DNA of 64,000 nucleotides, taken from Mesorhizobium liriopis (lineage in GTDB: Bacteria > Pseudomonadota > Alphaproteobacteria > Rhizobiales > Rhizobiaceae). The stretch spans positions 62,001 through 126,000 of the forward strand of contig NZ_JAMXQS010000006.1 of NCBI RefSeq assembly GCF_024053505.1. The letters are read 5' to 3'. The notes below the pieces were generated by a model that was given only the letters and a program-made list of their open reading frames with translations, was not told the origin of the DNA and did not search any database. Made by a program: the position numbers and the translations under genes. Positions 25,188-32,259 of the stretch are shown piece by piece; position 1 is the first letter of the stretch; every line of letters begins with the position of its first letter.

Positions 25188-26384
25188 TCAGCGAATTGTC
25201 ATCGCGTTCGGTGCGCCGTTCGCCCATGCCGCCTGAAGAAGATCGTTGCCCGCCAAGCGGCCGTCCGACCGAAGGACGACGCTGAATGCGCCGCCGGCCA
25301 CCTCGACCCGCGCTTCACCGAATTCCGCAAGACGTTCGGCCAAAGTGTCGGCTTCGCGCTTCGAGCGGAAGGTGCCGGCTGCGACGTAGTCGTGCTGTGC
25401 CGGGCGGTCGAAGCTCGCGAAGGCGTTCAAGCCGCCATCGGCTTGGCCTGCCGGCGCATAGGACATCACCGCAAACGGGATCTGGTCGGGCGGCGCGAAA
25501 CCTGGCTTCACCTCAGGCTCGCGATGTGGCTTGCGCTTGGGCGCAGCGACCGGGGCCTCTGGTTTGTTGAAGGCGGGGACGACCTCTGGAAGAGCGACCG
25601 GCGTCGGCATGGATGCCGCGACCGGCTGGACATCGGTGGGTACCATCGGCTTCGGCATCGGCGCGCGGCGAACCTTTGGTGCGCTCGGTTGCGAGCCGTT
25701 CATGGCGATCATCACGCCGCTCGGCAAGCCATCCATCGAAGGATCGGGCACCCGGCCGCCGGGGCGGTAGGAAGCCATCAGATACTGATCGTCCTGCCCG
25801 TCCATGCGAGCACGTCCGACATATTCGACCTCGACCTTGGCCGAGCCGGCCTGCGTATAGCCGAGAAGATCGGCCGCCTTGTGCGAAAGGTCGATGACCC
25901 GCCCCTGCTCGTAAGGTCCGCGATCGTTCACACGCACGATGACCGAATTGCCGTTGGCGAGGTTGGTGACACGGGCGTAGCTCGGCAGCGGCATGGTCGG
26001 ATGCGCGGCCGTCAGGTGCGTCATGTCATAGACTTCGCCGTTCGCCGTCAGGCGGCCGTGAAACGCGTCGCCATACCAGGAGGCCTGGCCGACTTTCCTG
26101 TAGTCCTTGTCTTCCTTCGGAAAATACCACTTGCCCTTGACCTGATAGGGCTGGCCGGTCTGGTCGCGACCGCCGCCGCGCGGCAGGTTCGTGCGCAGGG
26201 TCGAAACCCGCGGGCTCGCCTTCACGCCATAGATGCTTTCGGCGAAATATTCCTTGGAACGCTTCTTCTTGGTCTCGGCGACCTTGGGTGCGGTCGCGCT
26301 GCACGAGGCCAGAAGCCCGGCGGAAACCGCGAATACTGCCACTTTTCCAACGCTGCGCGCTGAGACACCTGTTCGCTGCCGCAT
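25188..26384 (-). CDS. rlpA: Septal ring lytic transglycosylase RlpA family lipoprotein
   Basis: A 398-aa lipoprotein with lipobox LLASC after residue about 20, a double-psi beta-barrel RlpA domain (GQASWYGDAFHGRLTANGE, VRVNDRGPYEQGRVIDLS with the catalytic-type Asp and His region), a long Pro/Ala-rich linker and a C-terminal SPOR-like domain (AGTFRSKREADTLAERLAEF) that would bind denuded glycan at the septum. The ATG at 26384 has AGGGGAAG upstream; a longer frame would add 12 residues before the signal peptide. It adjoins the dac gene on the same strand. Confidence 0.92.
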   Translation of the reverse strand: MRQRTGVSARSVGKVAVFAVSAGLLASCSATAPKVAETKKKRSKEYFAESIYGVKASPRVSTLRTNLPRGGGRDQTGQPYQVKGKWYFPKEDKDYRKVGQASWYGDAFHGRLTANGEVYDMTHLTAAHPTMPLPSYARVTNLANGNSVIVRVNDRGPYEQGRVIDLSHKAADLLGYTQAGSAKVEVEYVGRARMDGQDDQYLMASYRPGGRVPDPSMDGLPSGVMIAMNGSQPSAPKVRRAPMPKPMVPTDVQPVAASMPTPVALPEVVPAFNKPEAPVAAPKRKPHREPEVKPGFAPPDQIPFAVMSYAPAGQADGGLNAFASFDRPAQHDYVAAGTFRSKREADTLAERLAEFGEARVEVAGGAFSVVLRSDGRLAGNDLLQAAWANGAPNAMTIR

Positions 26385-26778
26385 CAGCTGAACTTCCCCT
26401 CTCACTGCCTTAAGCCACACCGGCAGCCTGTCGAGCCTGCTTCCAATCTTTGTCCCTATCGCTAAATCTTTATCGATAGCTTAACCGGAGTCACGCGCGG
26501 TTTGAGCGCGCGATGGCCACGGAAACACTGGCTGGGGACAAGTCTGCGACACCCGCCTTGCGCGAGCCCGGAGTCCTCGCGAATTTTATGTCCGGGCACC
26601 CGATCCCGTTCTCGTCGCCGGCATGTGGATAAGTGTTGTGGGACGGGTGGCCGCTCGAGAAACTCGGCCCAAGTCAAAATGAAACATTCCGCTTGCCCTA
26701 ATCCAACCACATTGACGACAGGCTCCGCCGAGCGCTAAAGCCCTCCCCAGAACCGCCGCCAAGCAGGCGAAAAACGCC
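26385..26778. other. Intergenic region: rlpA promoter side and original tRNA-Ser promoter
   Basis: 394 bases without a convincing gene. It must hold the leftward rlpA promoter and, at its right end, the rightward promoter that originally served tRNA-Ser (boxes at 26712-26739). A short frame on the minus strand (26462-26710) has no ribosome-binding site and atypical composition and is not called. Confidence 0.6.
26712..26739 (+). promoter_or_regulatory. Putative original promoter of tRNA-Ser, now facing into the element
   Basis: TTGACG at 26712-26717, a 16-base spacer and GCTAAA at 26734-26739, followed by a GC-rich discriminator. Transcription would start about 32 bases ahead of the tRNA 5' end at 26779. 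Because only the 5' half of the tRNA remains at this end, the promoter now transcribes a half-tRNA followed by element DNA. Confidence 0.5.
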
Positions 26779-26818
26779 GGAGGGATGGCCGAGCGGTTTA
26801 AGGCACCGGTCTTGAAAA
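26779..26818 (+). repeat. attL: 5' half of tRNA-Ser, 40-bp direct repeat
   Basis: Identical over 40 bases to 49361-49400. It runs from tRNA position 1 through the anticodon loop (CTTGAAA) and ends in the 3' strand of the anticodon stem. The two copies diverge at once on both sides (26778 C against 49360 T; TT against CC after the run of A). This copy is not followed by a tRNA 3' half, so it is the left attachment site. Confidence 0.93.
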
Positions 26819-26935
26819 TTGGCGATGGCCGTATCCTTTCTGACCAGCCCTGATCAAAAAGCGCGCATTTACGCGGTTCGCCTTCATCGCTCGTGATAGA
26901 AAAGTTCAGGCCTGATCAGTCGGGAATTTTCCGTC

Positions 26936-26956
26936 CGGTGCCAACTCCGGTGCCAA
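26936..26956 (+). promoter_or_regulatory. Tandem CGGTGCCAA boxes, candidate integrase arm sites (left)
   Basis: CGGTGCCAA at 26936-26944 and again at 26948-26956, 12 bases apart. The same nonamer occurs twice, 11 bases apart, at 49289-49308 near the right end. A related GATCAGT-GGG element is also found near both pairs (26914-26923 and 49316-49326). Paired short repeats near both ends are what arm-type integrase-binding sites look like; binding is inferred. Confidence 0.45.
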
Positions 26957-26990
26957 AAACGAGAACGGGGTGCCGTCTCCGACACCCCGT
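26955..26990 (-). terminator. Leftward terminator near the left end
   Basis: Inverted repeat ACGGGGTG (26965-26972) / CACCCCGT (26983-26990) with a 10-base loop. On the minus strand the hairpin is followed by TTCTCGTTTTT. It would back up the terminator at 27066-27100. Confidence 0.5.
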
Positions 26991-27065
26991 CATCCGATTG
27001 CTACTCCGGATAGAGCAGGCCCTTCGCAAGGACCTTGAACATACCCAGAGAGTGCTGACCGCGCA

Positions 27066-27100
27066 AATAAAAGCGCGCGCCTGGATGCCAAGCGCGCGCT
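27066..27100 (-). terminator. Rho-independent terminator after the 27143-27340 gene
   Basis: Perfect 9-bp GC stem (AGCGCGCGC / GCGCGCGCT, 27072-27080 and 27092-27100), 11-base loop, followed on the minus strand by TTTTATTTG. It lies 42 bases after the end of the leftward two-gene operon 27816-27143. Confidence 0.75.
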
Positions 27101-27142
27101 CTTCTGGAGGTCTTTGCTAGGGACCGATCTGCTGCCAGCACC

Positions 27143-27340
27143 CTACCCCGGATCGGCCCACTTCAGCAAGCGGACGCATATCCTGAACAGGACGATGCAG
27201 ACGGTCGCGCGCCGCCCGGCAAGTATTGTTCCCGGTCGGAACAATACCCATTCGCCGTTGACCTGGTGCAGCGGGGTGATGGCCTCCATCAGCCACCGCG
27301 CCGGGATGGTGATCGCGAACGCGATGAGCATTCGAATCAT
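27143..27340 (-). CDS. Small membrane protein, unknown function
   Basis: A 65-aa protein beginning MIRMLIAFAITIPARWLMEA. A hydrophobic segment at the N-terminus and a second at about 45-60 (ATVCIVLFRICVRLLKWA) suggest two membrane helices. Its ATG overlaps the stop of the upstream gene (ATGA at 27337-27340), and a strong terminator follows, so it is the second gene of a two-gene leftward unit. No family recognised. Confidence 0.65.
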   Translation of the reverse strand: MIRMLIAFAITIPARWLMEAITPLHQVNGEWVLFRPGTILAGRRATVCIVLFRICVRLLKWADPG

Positions 27341-27816
27341 GCTGCGGCCTCGACGAGCGTGCGGATGAGATCGCCCACCCACTTGTCGCAGCCCTTCAGA
27401 TCCTCCCGCTGCATGGCGAGCTGGGCTTTAGCCTGCGCGTCGGCAAGCGTGATGATCGGCGCCGAGTAGACGGCCGCCTCAGCCTCGAGAATCGCCGCGA
27501 AAGCATCTTCCTTCAGCTTGTCGAGCGCCTCGCCGCCCGCTGCGGCATACTTCTCATAGTCGACGCGAGGGACAGGCACGCCCAGAAGCGAAATCGGCTT
27601 GGGGTCGAGTGAAGATTGCTCGAGCCGGTCGACAGCAGCCCCTGCCCGTTCATATCGAGCGAAGGCCTCAACTTCGAGGCGCAGAAGCGTCGCCAGCGCC
27701 TTCGATACGCCGGATGGTGGCAGAGTGGCGGAAGCGCCTAGCGCACGACCTGAGGCAGCTGTGGCGGAAAGAACGGGTATCGCCGCGAGCGCGGCACGGC
27801 GGGAGAGTTTGGTCAT
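27337..27816 (-). CDS. Exported protein of unknown function, Tat-like signal
   Basis: A 159-aa protein. From the ATG at 27816 (ribosome-binding GAGAGAAC) it starts MTKLSRRAALAAIPVLSATA, a twin-arginine-like signal (SRRAALAAIP). The mature part is helical and acidic (LLRLEVEAFARYERAGAAVD, FAAILEAEAAVYSAPIITLA). It resembles exported proteins of unknown function often found in rhizobial prophages, but no named domain is seen. It is coupled by ATGA to the small membrane protein downstream. Confidence 0.7.
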   Translation of the reverse strand: MTKLSRRAALAAIPVLSATAASGRALGASATLPPSGVSKALATLLRLEVEAFARYERAGAAVDRLEQSSLDPKPISLLGVPVPRVDYEKYAAAGGEALDKLKEDAFAAILEAEAAVYSAPIITLADAQAKAQLAMQREDLKGCDKWVGDLIRTLVEAAA

Positions 27817-28239
27817 CTCAGTTCTCTCGGTTCGAACCAGCTTTCTAGGGCTGGCGAAGTGAAAGGGTGGGACGGCCCTCCTCTTCACTTCCTCGCAGAT
27901 GGCGGACCTGCAGCCGGGGGCTAGAAACCAGCCGAGAGACTGGCGCGACGCTTTTATGGGTTGCCCCACTGGACAGAACGGCGCCCCCCGGCCATAAAGG
28001 TCGGGTTCGGAGCCGCGCCGCCAAGCGCGTCCGTCAAAATCCCAACTTGGTTGGAATTTCAGTCACCGCAGCCCAACGCCGCCAAGCGTCAGGGCGATCC
28101 TCGCCAAAGGATGTTGCGGTCTATCTCGGTCCGGGTTTCTAGGCCCACGGACACCCTGCCCTCACATCGTTAACATTGCAAGCACTCCCCTCGGGGGGAG
28201 CGAGCTTGCGCGCGTGAACGTGATGGGTGATGTTCCGGC
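27817..28239. other. Non-coding gap with one inverted repeat
   Basis: 423 bases without a supported gene, between the leftward exported-protein unit and the rightward small membrane gene; it must hold promoters for both. The only structure noted is GAAGTGAA / TTCACTTC at 27856-27863 and 27884-27891 (20-base loop), close to the start of the exported-protein gene, perhaps an operator or leader hairpin. Confidence 0.5.
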
Positions 28240-28464
28240 ATGACCGAACGTGAACGCGAGACAATCAAGCTTCAGGCTAACTATGCGAACGGCCTCGCCT
28301 TGGTAGCAGCTGGTGCCGGGGGATTCGCTCCGATGATCGCTCTTGGCAGCAAGCTGCATCCCGTTTGGCTGATTGCGGGCCTTTCAATATTTGTCGCGGG
28401 AATGTGGCTGAGCTCGTCTCTTCACAAACACGCCATGCAGATCCTGCAGAAGCTGCCAAACTGA
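28240..28464 (+). CDS. Small membrane protein, unknown function
   Basis: A 74-aa protein: a charged start MTERERETIKLQANYANG, two hydrophobic stretches (about 19-35, LALVAAGAGGFAPMIALG; 42-58, VWLIAGLSIFVAGMWLSS) and a basic tail HKHAMQILQKLP. Ribosome-binding GGGTGA lies 9 bases before the ATG. The composition is that of a genuine two-helix membrane protein; no family recognised. Immediately downstream starts the hairpin array. Confidence 0.6.
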   Translation: MTERERETIKLQANYANGLALVAAGAGGFAPMIALGSKLHPVWLIAGLSIFVAGMWLSSSLHKHAMQILQKLPN

Positions 28465-28504
28465 TCGCGAGCGGGCAGCCGTCGGACGGTTCGGCGTGAT
28501 GTCG

Positions 28505-28880
28505 ACCATTCGGCCACGGTGGCCGTATGGTCCATCCGCGCAAATCTGCACGGATCATTCAGAACTGGATCATATGGCCACCATGGCCGGATGATAGGTG
28601 CGCTCACTTCTGAGCCGACCGATCCAAATCTGGATTGGATGACCATTTAGCGACCGCGGCTATTTGGTCCGCGAAAGCAAAACAGCTGACACGGTTAGGA
28701 CCGCGCAGATTTGCGCGCACCTCGGTCTGTCCAGATTTGGACGCACCTCGATCGCCCCAGATTTGGGGGCATTGGTCTTCTCCCCAGTTTTGGGGGAAAG
28801 AGTGTCGGCACCGTCAGCCTTTCGCGCAGTTTTGCGCGAAAGTCCTGGCCTCCAATAACCTCTAACTTATCGGAGGCCAG
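28505..28880. repeat. Array of short hairpins with conserved core and covarying stems
   Basis: Seven units share the 10-base core [GC]CA[GA]ATTTG[GC] or CAGTTTTG: 28540-28549 and 28624-28633 (inverted, CAAATCTG), 28705-28714, 28731-28740, 28757-28766, 28784-28793 and 28826-28835. Each sits at the tip of an inverted repeat whose stem sequence differs but stays complementary (for example CGCGCA/TGCGCG at 28702-28717, GTCCA/TGGAC at 28729-28742, CCCCA/TGGGG at 28755-28768, CTTTCGCGCA/TGCGCGAAAG at 28819-28842). Four units are spaced 26-27 bases apart. Other inverted repeats in the same stretch: 28505-28531 (13-bp arms, one mismatch), 28569-28595 (12-bp arms, two mismatches), 28597-28620, 28641-28669 and 28845-28880 (9-bp perfect). 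No coding frame explains this pattern. Confidence 0.85.
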
Positions 28881-29143
28881 CCCGGTACCATTGCGCGAGG
28901 ATCCGTGATCATCGCCCTCGCCCGCCGCACGAGGTCGCACTGCTCTGGCTGCAGCTTCTTCCACTGCGGCGTCGTCAGGCCGACCGATAGAGCGCACTGC
29001 CGTTCGAGCCTGAAGTGCCTTGCCGTTCCCCTCACCTGCCTGCACTGCTGACTGTTGAGCTTCTGGCAGAGGCCGATGCCGGGAAGCTCGATCGCCTCTA
29101 GGCAGCCAGACACGTTGAAGTGGGGGATGGGGGCGCCGGTCAT
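28862..29143 (-). CDS. Hypothetical protein with four cysteines
   Basis: A 93-aa protein from the ATG at 29143 (MTGAPIPHFNVSGCLEAIEL). Cysteines lie in SGCLE, GLCQK, QQCRQ, RQCAL and EQCDL, spread over the first 75 residues. The phrase KKLQPEQCDLVRRAR and TTPQWKK read like a genuine protein, and the composition differs from shadow frames. No domain is recognised. The 3' end overlaps the last inverted repeat of the hairpin array. Divergent from the 29224 gene. Confidence 0.5.
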   Translation of the reverse strand: MTGAPIPHFNVSGCLEAIELPGIGLCQKLNSQQCRQVRGTARHFRLERQCALSVGLTTPQWKKLQPEQCDLVRRARAMITDPRAMVPGWPPIS

Positions 29144-29223
29144 CCAACTATGTTGCCATCTCGACGCGCCTCCGCCAACGGGCATGCCTTGCGGCAGACG
29201 GCGACTCCATTCACGGTGCCACC

Positions 29224-29412
29224 ATGAAGGAACGTCGCGTAACCGCCACACAGCTTGAAGCAGCCGCTCGGATCGCGAAGAGCCATGGCGTTTCGATCAC
29301 GCTCAAGACCGACGGCACGGCCGTCGTGTCGCCGCTGAGCGCTGACCAGCTCGCAGATCAGGAGGTCGAGCGCGAATTCGCTGACTACCAACGAAAGCAC
29401 GGCTACCTCTGA
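29224..29412 (+). CDS. Small hypothetical protein
   Basis: A 62-aa soluble protein, MKERRVTATQLEAAARIAKS at the start, with a basic N-terminal helix, a middle of SITLKTDGTAVVSPL (two strands) and an acidic helix DQEVEREFADYQRKHGYL at the end. Small proteins of this helix-strand-helix pattern are frequent in rhizobial prophages. Function unknown; start poorly supported by a ribosome-binding site. Confidence 0.6.
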   Translation: MKERRVTATQLEAAARIAKSHGVSITLKTDGTAVVSPLSADQLADQEVEREFADYQRKHGYL

Positions 29413-29491
29413 CTGATGAGGAAGCCGCTGCGGTGGGATTGATAGCAAGGGCAGCCTTGCGCTTTGCGCGGTTGACGGCGAACTTGACGGT

Positions 29492-29827
29492 ATGGACCCA
29501 ACTCTCGTTTCGCTCGCTTCCGTTGCACTCGGTGGTGTGATCGGTATCACCGGAACGATCGCCACGACGGCGATGCAGGGAGCGCGAGAAGAGCGACGTC
29601 ACCGCCGTGAACTTGCTGCGCAGTTCGCCCTCGCGGAGTGGAAGCATGCGCACGAGGCGATAAAAGATATGGGTGGAGCAGCTGGTTCGCTCGACCTCCA
29701 TCTGATCCGGATGACGAAGATCCTTCAACTGATAGAAACGGGCGAACTGACGTCTGAGAAACTCATTGAGTTGAACGCCGAGAGCCGTCAGCTTTTTGAA
29801 GCACTACGTGCTGCCGAGCAAGAATAG
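29492..29827 (+). CDS. Membrane-anchored coiled-coil protein, unknown function
   Basis: A 111-aa protein with one N-terminal hydrophobic segment (residues 5-28, LVSLASVALGGVIGITGTIA) followed by a basic patch GAREERRHRRE and a long helical, charged region. The layout is a single membrane anchor with a cytoplasmic coiled coil. It lies 120 bases upstream of the AIPR-family gene in the same direction and could be its partner, but there is no homology to support this. Confidence 0.7.
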   Translation: MDPTLVSLASVALGGVIGITGTIATTAMQGAREERRHRRELAAQFALAEWKHAHEAIKDMGGAAGSLDLHLIRMTKILQLIETGELTSEKLIELNAESRQLFEALRAAEQE

Positions 29828-29947
29828 CGGACGACCGATGCTTGACTTCCTTTAGGTCCTGCCCCAGCTTCTCCGCATCGACTCGCTTTGGGTCGCCCTG
29901 GTGGGCGCGCTCGTGACCGGCGGTCGGTGGTAACAAGGAGAACTGCC

Positions 29948-31114
29948 ATGACTGCTTCACAGCAGAACGACACCTTTGTGCTGTCTTACAACAGCTGTCG
30001 CAACATCAGTGCCCCCGAGGATGACGCCGCAGGTCGGAAGGTCTACTCCGGGCATGCCCCCGCCACCTCTGTCCTGGATCTCGACGACAACGAGAACGTT
30101 CGCGAGTATCTCGTGGATGCCCGCGGGAAGCAGAAGCGCACTCCTACCCTCGTCCATCAAGCCATCCGCAAGACCCTGCGCGATCAGCCCGACCAGTTTA
30201 GCATCCTGAATGGCGGAATCGTGCTTGTCGCGCGCAGCGCTGTCGTCGATGACAAGGAGAAGGTCATCCGTCTGACCGATGCCAGCATCATCAACGGCTC
30301 GCAGACGCAGGGTGAACTGAAGCGCTACTTTGCAGAGGTGCAGGGCGGCATGGTGCCGAGCATCCGGTACGAGCTGATCGTCTGTGATGATGATGACCTC
30401 ATCGCGGAAATCTCGATCGCGCGGAACTTCCAGAACGATGTGCGCGCGATCTCGATTGCCGGCAGGCGCGGTCAGCTCGATGACCTCGAGGCGTCTATCC
30501 AGCGCGTCGACACTAGCATCAAGCTGCGCAAGTCGGAAACGGATCTGACGGCTGACGGCGAGTTTCTGGATACGGAAAAGCTTATCCAGGTCATCTTTGC
30601 CCTGCTGCCCGAGCCTATGCTGCGGAAGATGGATGCGCAGGCGGATCCGAGCAACAAGGTTTTCACTTATGCTCAGAAGACCCGCTGCCTGCGCCTCTAC
30701 CAGAAGCTGGTGGAGGACGGACCGCGTGAGGTCTATCAGTGTTTCCTAGATCTCGCTCCGATCGCGTGGGAGCTCTATCAGGGCTGGAAGGCGCACCAGG
30801 GTTTCCGCGGCACCCGCATTCGCTCGATTGAGCGGGATAACGGCGAGATCATCGAGGTGCCGGACGGCGTGATCTTTCCGATCATTGCAGCGATGTCTGC
30901 ATTCGTGACGCAGAATGACGAGGGTCGCTGGATCGTCCGTACGCCTAAGATGTTCAACGATGCTGAGATGATCAGCGCTGCGAAGCAGGCCTACATGAAC
31001 ATCGCGGATCACAATCCGCAGACGATGGGCAAGAACCGGGCCTGCTACGCCACGCTGCAGCAGATCACCGACATCTACGCCCGCCTGGCAAACAAGGTGG
31101 ACCTCTTCTCGTAA
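29948..31114 (+). CDS. AIPR-family protein (putative abortive infection phage resistance)
   Basis: A 388-aa protein matching the AIPR pattern: NVREYLVDARG (about 50-60), an H-x2-I-x3-L helix (VHQAIRKTLRD), FSILNGGIVLVAR with the NGG at 88-90, the IINGSQT signature at 115-120, and IARNFQNDVRAISIAGRRG about 50 residues later. AIPR proteins were first linked to abortive phage resistance, and many occur in defence islands or phage elements; the biochemical mechanism is not known to me. The ATG at 29948 has an AAGGAG ribosome-binding site; an upstream in-frame start lacks one. Carried as cargo in the left arm of the element. Confidence 0.8.
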   Translation: MTASQQNDTFVLSYNSCRNISAPEDDAAGRKVYSGHAPATSVLDLDDNENVREYLVDARGKQKRTPTLVHQAIRKTLRDQPDQFSILNGGIVLVARSAVVDDKEKVIRLTDASIINGSQTQGELKRYFAEVQGGMVPSIRYELIVCDDDDLIAEISIARNFQNDVRAISIAGRRGQLDDLEASIQRVDTSIKLRKSETDLTADGEFLDTEKLIQVIFALLPEPMLRKMDAQADPSNKVFTYAQKTRCLRLYQKLVEDGPREVYQCFLDLAPIAWELYQGWKAHQGFRGTRIRSIERDNGEIIEVPDGVIFPIIAAMSAFVTQNDEGRWIVRTPKMFNDAEMISAAKQAYMNIADHNPQTMGKNRACYATLQQITDIYARLANKVDLFS

Positions 31115-31135
31115 GGTCTCGCGAGACGAGGCGGC

Positions 31136-31627
31136 TCAGGCCGCCTCTCTCAACAATTGCCGAGGATTTGCCAGCTGCCACAGGATGACGCTGGCGATCG
31201 CCGCCGACTTCGGGCAATCGCGGGCGGCCACCGTCGCCCAAGCGCGGATCTCGCCAAGATCGAGCTGATCGAACGCATCGAAGAGCGCACCGTCGACCGT
31301 GACAAGCCCCGACAGCACGACGCGCGACACGGCCGTGATGATGTCGGCCTCGAGTGCGGTCGCGTTGCCCTTGCTCTCGACGATCAGCCGGAGGACCAGC
31401 TCAAGGTGCGGTTCGCCGTGTGTCTGCCCGATCCACTTCAGCGTCTTTCGGGCAAAGCACTGGCCGGGCGCGCGGTCGGCGCGCGCTTCCGTCATCGGTG
31501 GCAAGCGGACACCCACGCGGGCCGCCACAGCGAACACATCGCAGGGATACGCCTGGCCGGGCATCGGCCGCTGCCGGCCGTTCACCGACTTCGGCGCCAA
31601 GCTGTTCGCCGCCATTTGATTGTTCAT
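31136..31627 (-). CDS. Conserved hypothetical protein
   Basis: A 163-aa soluble protein. Conserved-looking core: AVAARVGVRLPPMTEARADR, GQCFARKTLKWIGQTHGE, LELVLRLIVESKGNATALEA and VSRVVLSG. I recall similar proteins of unknown function in many rhizobial genomes and plasmids. The ATG at 31627 has an upstream AGGGTG; a start 18 codons earlier is possible. It is convergent with the AIPR gene (21 bases apart), so it is a separate unit. Confidence 0.7.
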   Translation of the reverse strand: MNNQMAANSLAPKSVNGRQRPMPGQAYPCDVFAVAARVGVRLPPMTEARADRAPGQCFARKTLKWIGQTHGEPHLELVLRLIVESKGNATALEADIITAVSRVVLSGLVTVDGALFDAFDQLDLGEIRAWATVAARDCPKSAAIASVILWQLANPRQLLREAA

Positions 31628-31771
31628 GAAAACGCACCCTGCCGACGCGATGTCGTTCAAGATAATGGAACGGACAGACAAGTTCCAGCTGTGCTCGCAT
31701 GCGGGGATGCGTCGTTGCCTCCTACTGAACAGACCCTCTGCGCCCTATGTATGATCTCAGAGGATGCCACC

Positions 31772-31987
31772 ATGCGCTTTTACACGCTCAAGCGATCTGC
31801 CGACGGGAAACTGTTCGGGGTGACTGCCGGCTCTCGCGACACAGCGATCGAGTATCTGGCTGACCTGGCGGATGAAGATCTTACCTTAGACGTGTTTGAT
31901 ACGATCCCGCCATTTCTCCTCAGTGATCAAGATGATCGAGCGGGCAGGACAAGGTTTGTCATACCCGTGTTTCGACGAGTGTTGTGA
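31772..31987 (+). CDS. Small hypothetical protein
   Basis: A 71-aa protein, MRFYTLKRSADGKLFGVTAG at the start, acidic in the middle (LADLADEDLTLDVFD) and ending FVIPVFRRVL. AGAGGA lies 6 bases before the ATG, which decides the start against a much longer open frame running back to 31157 over the opposite-strand gene. Function unknown. Confidence 0.65.
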   Translation: MRFYTLKRSADGKLFGVTAGSRDTAIEYLADLADEDLTLDVFDTIPPFLLSDQDDRAGRTRFVIPVFRRVL

Positions 31988-32259
31988 CGCCGTATTCGGA
32001 CTTGGGTGATCGACTCTAAGTAAGGGCGCACTTGCCATCAGCCGAGTCCAGCGACAGGGCTTCAGACACAGAATAAAAATGCGGTGAAATGGTAATTGCT
32101 CGACAGCGAAAGCAAATCATAATGCGCTTAAATCAACTTAGGTTAACTTATTGTCCTACCTTGTAATATAAGGTGCTCCCATCGGCGACATGTCTGAACC
32201 AGGCGTCGCTGGCTGGGAGAGACAATCACGCTTCCGCCTGCCCTTGCAGGAATGAAGCC

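Larger units (their letters stand above)
26819..27142. other. Non-coding left end of the element
   Basis: 324 bases with no supported gene. It contains paired CGGTGCCAA boxes (26936-26956) and two leftward terminators (26955-26990 and 27066-27100), which would keep element transcripts from running into rlpA. Confidence 0.6.

Noticed and set aside
26462-26710. 82-codon minus-strand frame between rlpA and the element
   Set aside because: No ribosome-binding site, odd composition, and it covers the region needed for promoters.
28505-28880. Hairpin array as a CRISPR array
   Set aside because: Repeats are only 8-10 bases, vary in orientation and are not separated by spacers of constant length; no cas gene nearby.
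28635-28908. Several overlapping short frames across the hairpin array
   Set aside because: Their repeated Trp/Gly/Ala strings (QIWGH, QFWGK) are translations of the palindromic cores; no ribosome-binding sites and three frames are equally open.
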